Notes: generated by a model not told the origin, from the letters alone. 64,000 nucleotides of DNA from Corynebacterium parakroppenstedtii (GCF_019754935.1 NZ_JAGSOA010000002.1:310001-374000); one strand, 5' to 3'; counted from the first letter of the stretch, positions 18,554 to 29,658 are shown. Numbers and translations: made by a program.

Positions 18554-20136
18554 GTACGTGTGTTTCTCCTCCGTCGTTGGGCCGGTGACCAGGCTACAGA
18601 AGCCAAGGTGACAAATGCGAATCCAGCCCACACCACATAGCTATTTTCCAGACACCCGATGAACACCGAAAAGAACGTGCCCATGACGTTATCGACGAAC
18701 CCACCATGGGAGAGCGTCTGTGCGAAAACCTCTGGTCTGGGGGTGTTGACCCATCGTGACACCAGAGGCGCCCACCATACAGTTCCCATCAGGAAAATTC
18801 CTGAACCGGTCCCGGCTAGTATTGCATACCATTTGGCTCGACGAGAGCTGGAACGCTGACTGCTGTGAGGAGAGTCCACCGCGTCAGAACGCGTTTCGAG
18901 GGAACGATTACCGCTAACGGCGATAGTGAACAGGGTGACTATGGCTGGTAATGCCCACACCCAGTGATGCGTCCAACTGACTGGTGAGGCGAGGAGTCCG
19001 AAAAGCTCCACCGCCGAGGGCAGAATAGCTCGACCAGTTTTGATCTGGCCTGAGCTTTGGACGTCATTGTGGCGACGACGGTTCCTCGTGATGAGGAGTG
19101 CGGCTAGAGCGAGCACAATTAGCGCCCACACGATGGCGGTCGGCCGCGACGCACCAGCAGCCGCATGGGAGTCAGCCGCTGACGTGGCGAGTCGCCCCAA
19201 GGTCCCTTTAACCGATTGGTTGGAAATGATCGTCGGGTCGCCGATCCGATCTGTCGCCCACAACACATGACGGAAGTAAACCCAGGTGTCATGCGGGACG
19301 ACCAACGCACCTATACCGGTTGCCACCATCGCAGAGACTGCACACCGTGCTGTTGACCAGGCATCCCGGCGAAGAAGCGGAACCAGAATGAAAACGGCAG
19401 GAGTTAGCTTGATGGCAGCAGCGCAACCTGTCAGCACACCTGCCATTGCGCGACGTCGGGACCCTGGTGGTGATTCGGAAAGAATCCACCAATCAACCAC
19501 GACCATGAGCAACAGCACTGAATTGATCTGCCCGAAAGACAGCGTTGCACGGGCTGGTTCCGATACGACGACCGCGGCGGCCGCGAAATACCGCCACTGG
19601 ATTCGCCAGCCTCGGGTGAGAATTGAGGTGGTGAGAAGAAGTGCGCCAAGGGAGAGCACAGAATGAAACACCATCCCGACGACGGTGGGTAGAACGAGGA
19701 GCCCCACCATCACGCATGCGGCAAAAGGGGGATAGGTGAAGGGGAGAGAACGCTCGCTAGTTGAGAAAGTACCGTCATATAATGCGTGATGATGAACAAT
19801 CGCACGGGCACCCGCTCGGTAAACCTCGAGGTCAACGAGGTTTCGCCGGGTCAACACAATCCTTGAAGAGTCGCCCAGATGGAGACGGTATCCGCCACCA
19901 TCGGAATAGGCGGAGCTATCAGGATCACGTGTGAAATGGAGCGCCCACAATGTGGAGAACAGCGATACACATGACAATCCGCCGACGAGAACCCAACCCC
20001 AAACAGTTGAGCCAGGCTTTTTACCCGAACCCTGCGTCACTCGTCGGCCATCTATATGTCCGGAGTTTTCTCCTCGGAGCTCGGTTTTCCCGGCCGGGTG
20101 TGGTGGACGTCGGAATCCTGTGAATGAGAAAGCCAC
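18535..20136 (-). CDS. GT87-family polyprenyl-phosphate-sugar-dependent membrane glycosyltransferase (MptC-like), paralogue 1
   Basis: Integral membrane GT-C enzyme, 533 residues, with a cytoplasmic N-terminus of about 45 residues and roughly ten membrane segments. The first periplasmic loop has VDLEVYRAGA (Asp102, Glu104), the acidic pair expected to be catalytic. Further motifs shared with the gene at 20143 are FTYPP, LSFGQIN, AAIKLTPAVF and SPVSWTHHWVW. GT87 members such as Rv2181 and C. glutamicum MptC add alpha-(1-2)-mannose branches to lipomannan from polyprenyl-phosphate-mannose. The gene starts 6 nt after its paralogue ends. A long insertion between residues 410 and 440 is variable and polar. 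Confidence 0.87.
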   Translation of the reverse strand: MAFSFTGFRRPPHPAGKTELRGENSGHIDGRRVTQGSGKKPGSTVWGWVLVGGLSCVSLFSTLWALHFTRDPDSSAYSDGGGYRLHLGDSSRIVLTRRNLVDLEVYRAGARAIVHHHALYDGTFSTSERSLPFTYPPFAACVMVGLLVLPTVVGMVFHSVLSLGALLLTTSILTRGWRIQWRYFAAAAVVVSEPARATLSFGQINSVLLLMVVVDWWILSESPPGSRRRAMAGVLTGCAAAIKLTPAVFILVPLLRRDAWSTARCAVSAMVATGIGALVVPHDTWVYFRHVLWATDRIGDPTIISNQSVKGTLGRLATSAADSHAAAGASRPTAIVWALIVLALAALLITRNRRRHNDVQSSGQIKTGRAILPSAVELFGLLASPVSWTHHWVWALPAIVTLFTIAVSGNRSLETRSDAVDSPHSSQRSSSRRAKWYAILAGTGSGIFLMGTVWWAPLVSRWVNTPRPEVFAQTLSHGGFVDNVMGTFFSVFIGCLENSYVVWAGFAFVTLASVAWSPAQRRRRNTRTCQLHR

Positions 20137-20142
20137 AGGCTG

Positions 20143-21513
20143 CTAGCTTTTCTCAGTGGTAAAAGCCCGGGGGAATAATGCCATCACAATTAGGAAGAGG
20201 AAACCCCACAGAACATAGTCGCTTCCCACAATCTTTTGGATCAAAGACCACTGAAGCTCCTGGTTATCCGCATTGGGGAAGAACCAATGGAATGGCGTGA
20301 CAGTGGAGATCATCAAGCCCACTACCGCAATTGCCCACAGCACATTGTTCTGCCATCGAGGAATAAGGTGCCGAGAATTCCAGGCCGCATTCATGGTCAC
20401 AATGACGAATGGCAAGAACCAGACCCAGTGGTGGGACCATGAGACAGGAGAGAGCAGGAGCGCAACAAGGCTGGTAGCAGCCACTAACGCGATGGTGAAG
20501 CTCTGACCCTCATAGCGTGGCCCGGTGGCGGAAACCCGACTATCCGCGCCGGGATCGGATTGAAGGTTCGATGCGGTGCGTATCAGCCGCAACATGGCAG
20601 TGAGGATAAGCCCAAATGTCAGCACACTGAGGACAACCCACCATCGGGATTGGAGAGTGTCGTCATTAGTAAAGCGGGCGATCATTCCTCGTAGAGACTG
20701 GTTGCCGGCATAAGCCAACCCCCCGATCCGATCAGGATTGTGTATTTCGACGGTCCAATAATCTTTTGAATCGTGGGGGAGAACGGCCCAGCCTATCGCG
20801 GTCCATGCCACACCAGAGACTGCGCAGGTGATGGCCGATTTCCAATCCCTTTTAACGAGGAAGAAGAGGCCGAAAACGGCGGGCGTTAATTTGATGGCGG
20901 CTGCCAATCCGATGAATATGCCTCGGGGCCAGCGAGTGCGTTTCACTGTGGTATCCAGCAGCACTAGGGCCATAAGGAAAACGTTGATTTGCCCGAAACT
21001 TAATGTGTGGGTGAATGGTTCGGCCAGGAGAACCAGCGGAAGGATCATGTAGGAGAGCCACCCCGCCCGGCTAAAAGAGCTGGTCGTGGCTGGTAGAGCT
21101 GATTTACCGTCGGCACCAGATGTGCGCATAGGGTCCGTAAAGTGGTTAATCAGAACCGCGCCACACCACCAGGTCATCGCTGCCGTGGCGAAAACCATTA
21201 ACAGGGTGTCGGTTGTGAGCGAAAACCATGTCAGCGTGCTGAAGAGAATGGCCGCTAGCGGAGGGTAGGTGAACGGTAGATTGATGCCTTGTACAGGGTA
21301 ATCGCGGTCATACAGCCCGAAACCGCGGACAAAAGCCTGGCCGCCTGATCGATAGACATCGAGGTCGATGTGATAGCGGAACTCCCCGGTATCAAACATG
21401 TCGAAGAGGTGGTAGTACAGAACGACGCCGAGAACGGCGGTGACCACGAGCCGGCCCACCCATGTCTCAGATAAAAAATGTACGATTCGTTCAGAACTAC
21501 TGCGGACACGCAT
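20143..21513 (-). CDS. GT87-family membrane mannosyltransferase (MptC-like), paralogue 2
   Basis: Integral membrane GT-C enzyme, 456 residues. The first periplasmic loop has HIDLDVYRSGG (Asp50, Asp52), then NLPFTYPPLAA, LSFGQINVFLMAL, GLAAAIKLTPAVFG and SPVSWSHHWVWFLPF. It keeps the canonical DLD pair, whereas the downstream copy has DLE. It is probably the closer functional match to Rv2181/MptC, which makes alpha-(1-2) branches on lipomannan. First gene of the operon GT87-GT87-acyltransferase. A -10-like TAGACT lies 8 nt before the ATG, suggesting a leaderless transcript; a GAGG only 2 nt from the ATG is too close to serve as a normal ribosome site. Confidence 0.88.
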   Translation of the reverse strand: MRVRSSSERIVHFLSETWVGRLVVTAVLGVVLYYHLFDMFDTGEFRYHIDLDVYRSGGQAFVRGFGLYDRDYPVQGINLPFTYPPLAAILFSTLTWFSLTTDTLLMVFATAAMTWWCGAVLINHFTDPMRTSGADGKSALPATTSSFSRAGWLSYMILPLVLLAEPFTHTLSFGQINVFLMALVLLDTTVKRTRWPRGIFIGLAAAIKLTPAVFGLFFLVKRDWKSAITCAVSGVAWTAIGWAVLPHDSKDYWTVEIHNPDRIGGLAYAGNQSLRGMIARFTNDDTLQSRWWVVLSVLTFGLILTAMLRLIRTASNLQSDPGADSRVSATGPRYEGQSFTIALVAATSLVALLLSPVSWSHHWVWFLPFVIVTMNAAWNSRHLIPRWQNNVLWAIAVVGLMISTVTPFHWFFPNADNQELQWSLIQKIVGSDYVLWGFLFLIVMALFPRAFTTEKS

Positions 21514-21521
21514 GGCCTCAC

Positions 21522-21527
21522 AGTCTA
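21522..21527 (-). promoter_or_regulatory. -10 element, probable leaderless start for the GT87 operon
   Basis: TAGACT (minus strand), 8 nt before the ATG at 21513, placing the expected transcription start at or beside the start codon. Confidence 0.45.
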
Positions 21528-21674
21528 CCTGGCATCCCTATCGTCGCGGAACCTTACTGATCGGCACCCCCGGTCGGTCTCCTTCATTGTTGATGGTCCT
21601 TGCCGACGATCGCCACCGTCGTTCAGACACAGAACAACCTGAACACGTTATCCACGACGTACTAACCTTGTCAT

Positions 21675-22178
21675 ATGGATTATTTTTATGACACCGAATT
21701 TATTGAAGATGGTCAGACCATAGATCTCGTCTCTATTGGCATTGTTGCCAGCGACGGCCGTGAATATTACGCAGTATCTACCGACGCCGATCTCTCTCGC
21801 GCCAACCCGTGGGTGAAAAAACACGTGTTACCTCATCTCCCGAACCCGTCGTCGCCACTATGGAAAAACAGATCGACGATACGGCACGATTTAGAAGAGT
21901 TCTTTGGCGACGACGACCACGTTCGCTTGTGGGCATGGGTGGGGGCGTATGACCACATCTGTTTGGTTCAGCTGTGGGGCATCATGCAGGATCTGCCGAG
22001 GAATATCCCCAGGTTTACGCGAGAGATGAAGCACGCGTGGGTCTTCGTCGGCCGGCCGGCTCTGCCTCCGGTGCCGGAAAATGCACATGATGCCTTAGCT
22101 GATGCGCGGCACAACGTCGCCAAGTTCAAAGTGTGTGCGCGAGTGTTTAAAGAAAAAACGGGAATGGAATTGAAGTAG
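21675..22178 (+). CDS. DEDDh 3'-5' exoribonuclease (RNase AS-like, Rv2179c homologue)
   Basis: Small RNase T-superfamily exoribonuclease; the characterised mycobacterial homologue Rv2179c (RNase AS) prefers adenylate-containing RNA. It has 167 residues. Acidic pair FYDTEF (Asp6, Glu8), a third acid in WVGAYDHI near residue 92, and HDALADARHN near 138-147 supplying His and the last Asp. No ribosome site precedes the ATG; a TAACCT hexamer ends 6 nt upstream, so the mRNA may be leaderless. It sits next to aroG as in mycobacteria. Confidence 0.9.
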   Translation: MDYFYDTEFIEDGQTIDLVSIGIVASDGREYYAVSTDADLSRANPWVKKHVLPHLPNPSSPLWKNRSTIRHDLEEFFGDDDHVRLWAWVGAYDHICLVQLWGIMQDLPRNIPRFTREMKHAWVFVGRPALPPVPENAHDALADARHNVAKFKVCARVFKEKTGMELK

Positions 22179-22258
22179 GGGGTAGGCACCAGAGGGACCA
22201 GATATCTAGGACCAGCCATCACCATTCTGGGGTAACTCACTGGCTTTTCAGTACATAA

Positions 22259-23713
<1,455 letters not shown>

Positions 23714-23721
23714 GGCTCGTT

Positions 23722-23756
23722 CGGTGGGGTGGTGCATACGACCGCCCCACCGTTTT
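23722..23756 (+). terminator. Terminator after aroG
   Basis: A 12-bp stem with one wobble (23722-23733 with 23741-23752), 7-nt loop, followed by four T. It lies between the convergent aroG and the large glycosyltransferase gene. Confidence 0.85.
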
Positions 23757-23773
23757 GGTCTACGCACCTACCA

Positions 23774-26700
23774 CTAAATGGCGTAGGCCCACTGCGTCAG
23801 CATGTATTCGGACAGCCACACTCCGATCCAGACGATGACGATGGTGTAGGCCGTGGTCAGGATTGGCCATCGTCGAACCGTCGTCACGATCATACAAATA
23901 GTCAGTAGCACGCCCGCCATGAGCAGTAGGCGGGGTCGCGAGTGGAAGTACCCCGACGACAGAATCACGTTGAGGCCCACCCCTGTGCCGCAGAGCCACA
24001 CCATGAAGGGGAAACGCCTGACAATCCCCACAATGATAAGGGTGAGTGTCCCTAGGATGGCTAGCGAACCCCACAGTGGGACAACACCCTCCAGGGCGAA
24101 AATCTGCCTCGGCAGATCGTGAAGTGTGGTCTTCCCGAAATCGAATTGTGTTCCCCAGCCGTCTTTTTGAACGGCAAAGTAGCCGCCGGCGTCCCGCGCA
24201 AGATGGTCTGCCCACAGCATGTAAATGGCTCCGCCGAGGGGAGCGACGGCAACACAAATCCATGCGCGCACATCGCCGCGATGATGCAGCAAAACCCCGA
24301 TTGCGAATGCAATGGCAAGGTCATACCCGGTCATTCTGACAAGGCACGCCATGAACACACCTATCGCAGCGAGAGGGAAGTCCTTGTTCAAGTAGCCAAG
24401 GATGAACAGGAACGTGCAGAGCGCGAAGAGCGCCTCCGAGTACGCCATCATGTACGTCACTGACATCGGGAACCCAGCGAACACCGCCACAGCGAGCACG
24501 ACCGCAAGTAGTGAGCTGGTGAATTTGCGGATGATAGCGGCGAGTAGACATGTGGCAATGGCGCCGATGATGGCGTTCATCAGCAAGCCAGCCGCGGCCC
24601 AATCCAATCCGGTTATGGTATGGGTGGCTCGTAGTAACCACGGTGTTCCGGGGAGAAAAGCAACTGTGCGGAATTCGGGTGGATTCCCGTCAATCGCCTC
24701 GCCACCGCGGTAGCCGAATTCAGCAATTCTCGTGAACCATTGGGCGTCCCATGACTGAATCTGGTCCGAGAAAAACGAATTAAAGAGCTTTGCGTTGTAG
24801 GCCAATGCAATACCCACGATGGTCTGCACTAACGCATAGACCCCCACCGCGATCAGGCACACACCTGTGAGCTCGGAATTGAGAATACGCTGGCCAACGC
24901 CCTGCCACGCACGCGGTCGCGATGACTCCTGCGATTCCCCCTCGTCTTCGTCCGTGGCCTCTTCGTCGGCAGGGGCTCCATCGCCGACCGTCGACGTATC
25001 AGGTTCTGCTTCGTCGACGTGCTGCGTCGTATCTGTAGCGGCAGCGGTATCTGCACTTATATCGGGATCGGTAGCTTCAGCCGTCGACGTATCTGCGCTC
25101 ACATTGTCATGAGCACTTTGTGCCGAGTCGTCGGACTTAACGAGTGCTGTCTCGTCGTCGTCCGATTCAACCTGGTTGGGTTTGCGGGAAGTGATAACCA
25201 GCCGACGCAGTCGATGTTTTCCGTGATAGCGCCTGGACATAGGCGTGCGTTCGATGGTGATGTTCCGCCACTGTCCGCGCGCGTACCGTCGGTGAATCAT
25301 GTCCGAGATATCGCGGAGACGCACAAGACGGACCGAAGGCTCTTTAGCGAAACCGACTATGAGCATGAGGAAAACCGCGATGATCAGCAGATTACGGACA
25401 ACCAGAATCATGACCGAAGGGTTATCGTCATTGCTGATTATTGAGTTATAGGCGACGGGATAAATCCACTGCGACAAACCGCCGATGACCAGCATGAGGC
25501 CCCCAGCTATCCGCAGACTCCATGCTGATTGTTTGCTTGCCGACGCCGGACTGCCATGAACTGAATCAAGGCACACGGCGAGGGGAGCAGCCCACCACAC
25601 AACGTATTGCGTGGACATCACCTTATTTGAGATCAGCACGGCTCCGATGATGATCAGCGCCAACCATGCTGAGCGACGCGCCGACCAGCCATTGTCCGTC
25701 GTTTTCTCGATGACAAGCATGCGTTGTTGGGGCGGTGTCAATGCGCCGTCCGCGGCGCGCGGGAACATGCGTCGGAAACCATTCGCTCCGATTAACGCGG
25801 AGACGCACAGGTAGACACAAACGAGGACCATAATGACGGTCAGGATCGTCGAGAATGCCTCCCATCGAGACACCGAAGGACCGAACACTTCAAACGACTG
25901 CGATGCCGCGTATGAAATGCTCAGCGCGTCTTCGCCGTGGTGGGCAGCCCACATCACGCCAGTTGCGGGGATGGATTCAATTTGGAGACCGCGATCGCCC
26001 TGGTAATTGAACACCGACGTGATGCGGTGGAAACCATGCCCCCACACGGACAATGCTGCAATGACGACGCACGTTGCTCCGAATGATGCGATCCGTTGCC
26101 ATGTCTGCCGGCTCTTCCACCAGCCGACGAGTGCCGTGCCGATGATTGCCGGCCACAGTTTGATCATGGTCGCGCACCCCAAGAGGATGCCTGAGACCTT
26201 CGGGTGCCGAACAAGTGTGACCAGTGTGGCGGCTACGAGCACAGCGGGGACGATATCCCAGCGAGTCCACAGTAGGGGCCCGAAGAACAACCCGAAGAGA
26301 ACCCAGAATCCTGCGCCCCACCAGCGCTGACGGGCAGTAAGCCATGCAAAGAACCCGGCGTCAACGACTAATAACATCCAGATGGACACGGTGATCTTGT
26401 CGGCGGAGGAGAAGATCACGGTCAGCCACTTCAAGACGGCGACCATCCACATGACCGGTACGGGGTACTCCTGCATGGCCCCGGAACCTGGGTCGTCGAG
26501 GCCTTTGAAGTAATAATCCACCGGTGTGTCGATCATCCAGTAGTCACCGATGTGGTGGTCGAGCCACCACATCACGGCCCGAGTTATCACAAATGCAGCA
26601 GTTAGGACTCCGGCGATGACGAGAGCTTTCCGGTCCCACTTACGATGTGAGCTCTCGCCAGACTCCGTTGCTGCTGTAACTCTCGTACTGCCGTTGGCTG

Positions 26701-26884
26701 CCACTGTCTCCGAGACGGTGTCCGAGGAAGCACCGTCGTCAGTATCTACGTCACTCAACGCCGAAGTCGGCGCGGCACCCGCAGCAGGGTCTGTCTGCGT
26801 CGACTGTGATGGGTGGTCTTCTTCGGAAGACCCGGAAAACCCAGAACGAGCCGACGTCGAAGCGGAGTCTAAATGGTGGGACAC
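23774..26884 (-). CDS. Large membrane protein, apparently two GT-C glycosyltransferase modules fused
   Basis: An unusual 1036-residue protein. Residues 1-75 are a Ser/Asp/Thr-rich cytoplasmic tail. About 80-545 is a first polytopic module resembling GT87 proteins, with TPVDYYFKGL near residue 114 in the first outer loop. A highly acidic, Ala/Thr-rich linker follows (about 565-660). About 670-1036 is a second polytopic module with SWDAQWFTRIAEFGYRG near 710, like the WD-containing first loop of PIG-V-type mannosyltransferases. The GTG start has AAAAGGG upstream. In C. glutamicum the gene between aroG and pknL encodes MptD, as I recall, so a lipomannan mannosyltransferase role is likely. The fusion reading is inference from hydropathy and motifs. 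Confidence 0.75.
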   Translation of the reverse strand: MSHHLDSASTSARSGFSGSSEEDHPSQSTQTDPAAGAAPTSALSDVDTDDGASSDTVSETVAANGSTRVTAATESGESSHRKWDRKALVIAGVLTAAFVITRAVMWWLDHHIGDYWMIDTPVDYYFKGLDDPGSGAMQEYPVPVMWMVAVLKWLTVIFSSADKITVSIWMLLVVDAGFFAWLTARQRWWGAGFWVLFGLFFGPLLWTRWDIVPAVLVAATLVTLVRHPKVSGILLGCATMIKLWPAIIGTALVGWWKSRQTWQRIASFGATCVVIAALSVWGHGFHRITSVFNYQGDRGLQIESIPATGVMWAAHHGEDALSISYAASQSFEVFGPSVSRWEAFSTILTVIMVLVCVYLCVSALIGANGFRRMFPRAADGALTPPQQRMLVIEKTTDNGWSARRSAWLALIIIGAVLISNKVMSTQYVVWWAAPLAVCLDSVHGSPASASKQSAWSLRIAGGLMLVIGGLSQWIYPVAYNSIISNDDNPSVMILVVRNLLIIAVFLMLIVGFAKEPSVRLVRLRDISDMIHRRYARGQWRNITIERTPMSRRYHGKHRLRRLVITSRKPNQVESDDDETALVKSDDSAQSAHDNVSADTSTAEATDPDISADTAAATDTTQHVDEAEPDTSTVGDGAPADEEATDEDEGESQESSRPRAWQGVGQRILNSELTGVCLIAVGVYALVQTIVGIALAYNAKLFNSFFSDQIQSWDAQWFTRIAEFGYRGGEAIDGNPPEFRTVAFLPGTPWLLRATHTITGLDWAAAGLLMNAIIGAIATCLLAAIIRKFTSSLLAVVLAVAVFAGFPMSVTYMMAYSEALFALCTFLFILGYLNKDFPLAAIGVFMACLVRMTGYDLAIAFAIGVLLHHRGDVRAWICVAVAPLGGAIYMLWADHLARDAGGYFAVQKDGWGTQFDFGKTTLHDLPRQIFALEGVVPLWGSLAILGTLTLIIVGIVRRFPFMVWLCGTGVGLNVILSSGYFHSRPRLLLMAGVLLTICMIVTTVRRWPILTTAYTIVIVWIGVWLSEYMLTQWAYAI

Positions 26885-27005
26885 ACGAAAGCCCTTTTCA
26901 TGACAAGAAGCTATAACGCGCAGGCACGCGTTGTGCTGCGCTGAAAATGATCACAAAGACGTGGATATAGTACTCGAGAACAGGGACAAGCTCGAGCTCA
27001 TCTGA

Positions 27006-29168
27006 CTAGAGAGTCTTCACAGTTTTGATAGTGATCACCGAGTCACGTTCGGCAGAAAAACCGGGCAGGGGATTTTGGACCAGAACACGGTCATTGCTCT
27101 TCGCATCGCCAGCGTCGATCTTCAACCCAGCTTTCTCTGCCTTCGCACGAGCTTCCTTGACCGTAGAACCGATCAATTGTGGAACCGCAACATCCGGGGC
27201 GACAAAGAGGTTGACCGTCGAGCCCTCATTGACTTCCGTTCCTTCACCAGGATCTGTCCGCGTCACCTTGCCCCGCTGGCGGAGGTCGGTTGCCGAGTCG
27301 TCCGTCGACACGCCCCCGCCATGAAGGCCGGCCTTCTCTAGTTCATGCCGTGCATCATCTTCGGATTTTCCTGAGACATCGGGGATGGAAACAGGCTTAG
27401 GGCCTTTACTGACTGTGAGAGTGACTGAGGAACGCACACCGACCGTGCTCCCCGGAGCGGGGGAGACGGAAAGAAGTTGCCCCTCCGGGACGTCGGAAGA
27501 GTAGTCGGACTTCGTTGTCTTTGTGGACAACGTCCGCTCAGAGAGGGTTCGCGTGTAGGCCTCCACTGACCGGTCTGCCGGAATTTCCGGAACCGTCGGA
27601 CGACCCGCAGAGACGGTCAATGTCACGGTCGTTCCCTTTGCCACTCGCTTGCCGGCATGAGGCGACGACGCCGCAACCGTCTTCGAGGGAACAGTATTGG
27701 AATATTCCGTCTTTTCAGTGACCTCAAAACCTGCCTCAGTGATGTCGTGATGGGCGGTTGAAACGTCAGACCCGGTCACCGACGGAATCTCCCCGTACCG
27801 GCCGGAACCCAGCCACCATGCTCCGAGACTGACCGCGCCGACGAGGATGAGCGCGACAATGGTCCATAGCGCGCAGCCAAGGCGTGAGTGATTTCCCACC
27901 TGGGGTTTGTCATTCGCTACGGACGTGCGGCGACTAGCAGTTGACCCTGGAGCCGTTGCGGTTCCTCCCGACGATGATGCCACATGCGCAGGCGCCGGTT
28001 CTGACGGCTGACGATCCGGGAAATCAATCCGCGTGGAGGTCATATCACCGGTTGACCGGTTGGGGTTGTAATCGGGGAACAACACCGCCGTCGAGCCATC
28101 GGTGCCCGCATAACCATCGTGGTCAACCGTATTTTTCGGCGGCGCGGCATTTCCTACATTTCCGACGACGGCCGTTTCCCCCTCGTCGTCAGGCGTGCCC
28201 TGAGCAATATCCTGCCGCGCACCAATATCCCCACCATCGGGTGTTTGCGCTGATTCAGACTCCCGGGCCGCATCCCGAGATCGATGCGACGCCGAATCAA
28301 TCGGAACCGGAACACGGAACGAGGACAAAGGGAGCCGGAGTTCGTCAGCAACCTGCATGACCGCTGTGCGAAACTCCGATCCATCAGCAAAACGATCATC
28401 AGGGTCTAGAGCAGTTGCCCGGGATATCAGCTGGTCAAACTCCGCCGGAACGCCATCAATGGCCTCAGAGGCAGGAGGCACAGGGTGATCAAGCCGCATA
28501 TAAGCCGTGGCCAGCGACGTATCACCATGGAAAGGTGTCGTCCCCGTCAGAAGTTCGTAGAGGACAATACCCGCCGAATAGACATCGCTTCGGCCATCGA
28601 CACTTCCGCCCCGCACTTGTTCCGGGGACAAATAGGCCACGGTCCCCATCATCACCGACGTCGTCGTCAAGGAGGATTCAGCCGTCGCCCGAACCAGACC
28701 AAAATCAGCCAGTTTCACCTGGTGATCGTCGCTAATCAAGATATTTTCGGGCTTCACATCCCGGTGAATTAGCCCAGCAGAATGCGCTAACCCGAGGGCA
28801 GTCAAGACCGGTTCCATGACGGCAGTCGCCGCATGAGGGGGCATCGGGCCACGCTCACGCAAGAGTTCACGCAATGTCCCACCGTCGACCAACTCCATGG
28901 CAAGGAACACACTCGTACCATCATCACCCTGGTCAAACACATTAACGAGCGATGGATGGGACAACCGTGCCGCAGCTCGCGCTTCCCGCTCGAACCGGGT
29001 ACGGAACTGATCATTGTGAGCAAAACGATCATCAAGAATTTTGAGCGCTACTGGTCGATCGAGACGTTCGTCAATGCCTCGATAAATCGCGGCCATCCCG
29101 CCACGAGCGATAAGTGATTGCACGCGATAACGGCGGTCAACCAGATCTCCATGGCTCAATGTAGGCAC
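27006..29168 (-). CDS. pknL: Serine/threonine protein kinase PknL with four PASTA repeats
   Basis: Receptor-type Ser/Thr kinase at the membrane, sensing cell-wall fragments outside. I chose GTG 29168 (720 residues) because AGAGAGG lies 11 nt upstream; the longer frame begins at TTG 29216. Kinase domain about 10-265: glycine loop ARGGMAAIY, Lys43 in VALKIL, HRDVKPEN (Asp137), DFG (Asp155) and SPEQ. A Pro/Ser/Asp-rich juxtamembrane stretch runs to about 430, then one membrane helix (about 433-456). Four PASTA domains fill 460-720. It is divergent from the Rv2175c-like gene, a known PknL partner in mycobacteria. Confidence 0.95.
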   Translation of the reverse strand: MPTLSHGDLVDRRYRVQSLIARGGMAAIYRGIDERLDRPVALKILDDRFAHNDQFRTRFEREARAAARLSHPSLVNVFDQGDDGTSVFLAMELVDGGTLRELLRERGPMPPHAATAVMEPVLTALGLAHSAGLIHRDVKPENILISDDHQVKLADFGLVRATAESSLTTTSVMMGTVAYLSPEQVRGGSVDGRSDVYSAGIVLYELLTGTTPFHGDTSLATAYMRLDHPVPPASEAIDGVPAEFDQLISRATALDPDDRFADGSEFRTAVMQVADELRLPLSSFRVPVPIDSASHRSRDAARESESAQTPDGGDIGARQDIAQGTPDDEGETAVVGNVGNAAPPKNTVDHDGYAGTDGSTAVLFPDYNPNRSTGDMTSTRIDFPDRQPSEPAPAHVASSSGGTATAPGSTASRRTSVANDKPQVGNHSRLGCALWTIVALILVGAVSLGAWWLGSGRYGEIPSVTGSDVSTAHHDITEAGFEVTEKTEYSNTVPSKTVAASSPHAGKRVAKGTTVTLTVSAGRPTVPEIPADRSVEAYTRTLSERTLSTKTTKSDYSSDVPEGQLLSVSPAPGSTVGVRSSVTLTVSKGPKPVSIPDVSGKSEDDARHELEKAGLHGGGVSTDDSATDLRQRGKVTRTDPGEGTEVNEGSTVNLFVAPDVAVPQLIGSTVKEARAKAEKAGLKIDAGDAKSNDRVLVQNPLPGFSAERDSVITIKTVKTL

Positions 29169-29243
29169 GTGGTCGTTGTCCTCTCTTAGCCCGTTGTATC
29201 GGCCCGATGCTTTCAACTCACCAAATTACTAGGGATTGTCAGC

Positions 29244-29249
29244 TACGGT
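29244..29249 (+). promoter_or_regulatory. -10 element, probable leaderless start for the Rv2175c homologue
   Basis: TACGGT with 7 nt to the GTG start at 29257; no ribosome site is visible. Confidence 0.4.
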
Positions 29250-29256
29250 ATAAACC

Positions 29257-29658
29257 GTGAAGAGTAACTCAAGAACTCCCGATGTCCTATCCGCCAGCGA
29301 AATCGTCCTCCCGATCGCAGAGGTTGCGGACTATCTCCACCAGCCCGTCAGCCGGGTTCGGGATCTTATTAATAAAGGCCAGCTTATCGCGATTGACCGC
29401 GATCACCAGCGGCAAATCCCAGCACGCTTCTTCAACGGGCTTAACGACGAGGGCCACCCCGAGCCCGGTGAGCGCGTAACCATCAATAAGCACGTCCCCG
29501 GTATCATCGCCCTCATGTCCGACGGCGGATACTCCAATGACGAGATACTGAACTACCTGTTTACCGACGACGACACCCTGCCCGGACGCCCTATCGACGC
29601 ACTTCATGGTCACCTAGCCCGCGAGGTCATGCGCCGTGCCCAGGCGATGGGATTTTGA
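29257..29658 (+). CDS. Rv2175c-like winged helix-turn-helix DNA-binding protein
   Basis: Small DNA-binding protein of 133 residues. The N-terminal half contains a helix-turn-helix: LPIAEVADYLHQPVSRVRDLINKGQLIAI (described here by its residues, about 18-46). The C-terminal half is the conserved Rv2175c domain (FFNGLNDEG and DDTLPGRPIDALHGH). In M. tuberculosis the homologue is phosphorylated by PknL, which reduces DNA binding; the divergent gene arrangement here supports the same pairing. The N-terminus has several Ser/Thr that could be phosphorylated. Its 3' end overlaps the end of mptA by 45 bp on the opposite strand. Confidence 0.9.
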   Translation: MKSNSRTPDVLSASEIVLPIAEVADYLHQPVSRVRDLINKGQLIAIDRDHQRQIPARFFNGLNDEGHPEPGERVTINKHVPGIIALMSDGGYSNDEILNYLFTDDDTLPGRPIDALHGHLAREVMRRAQAMGF

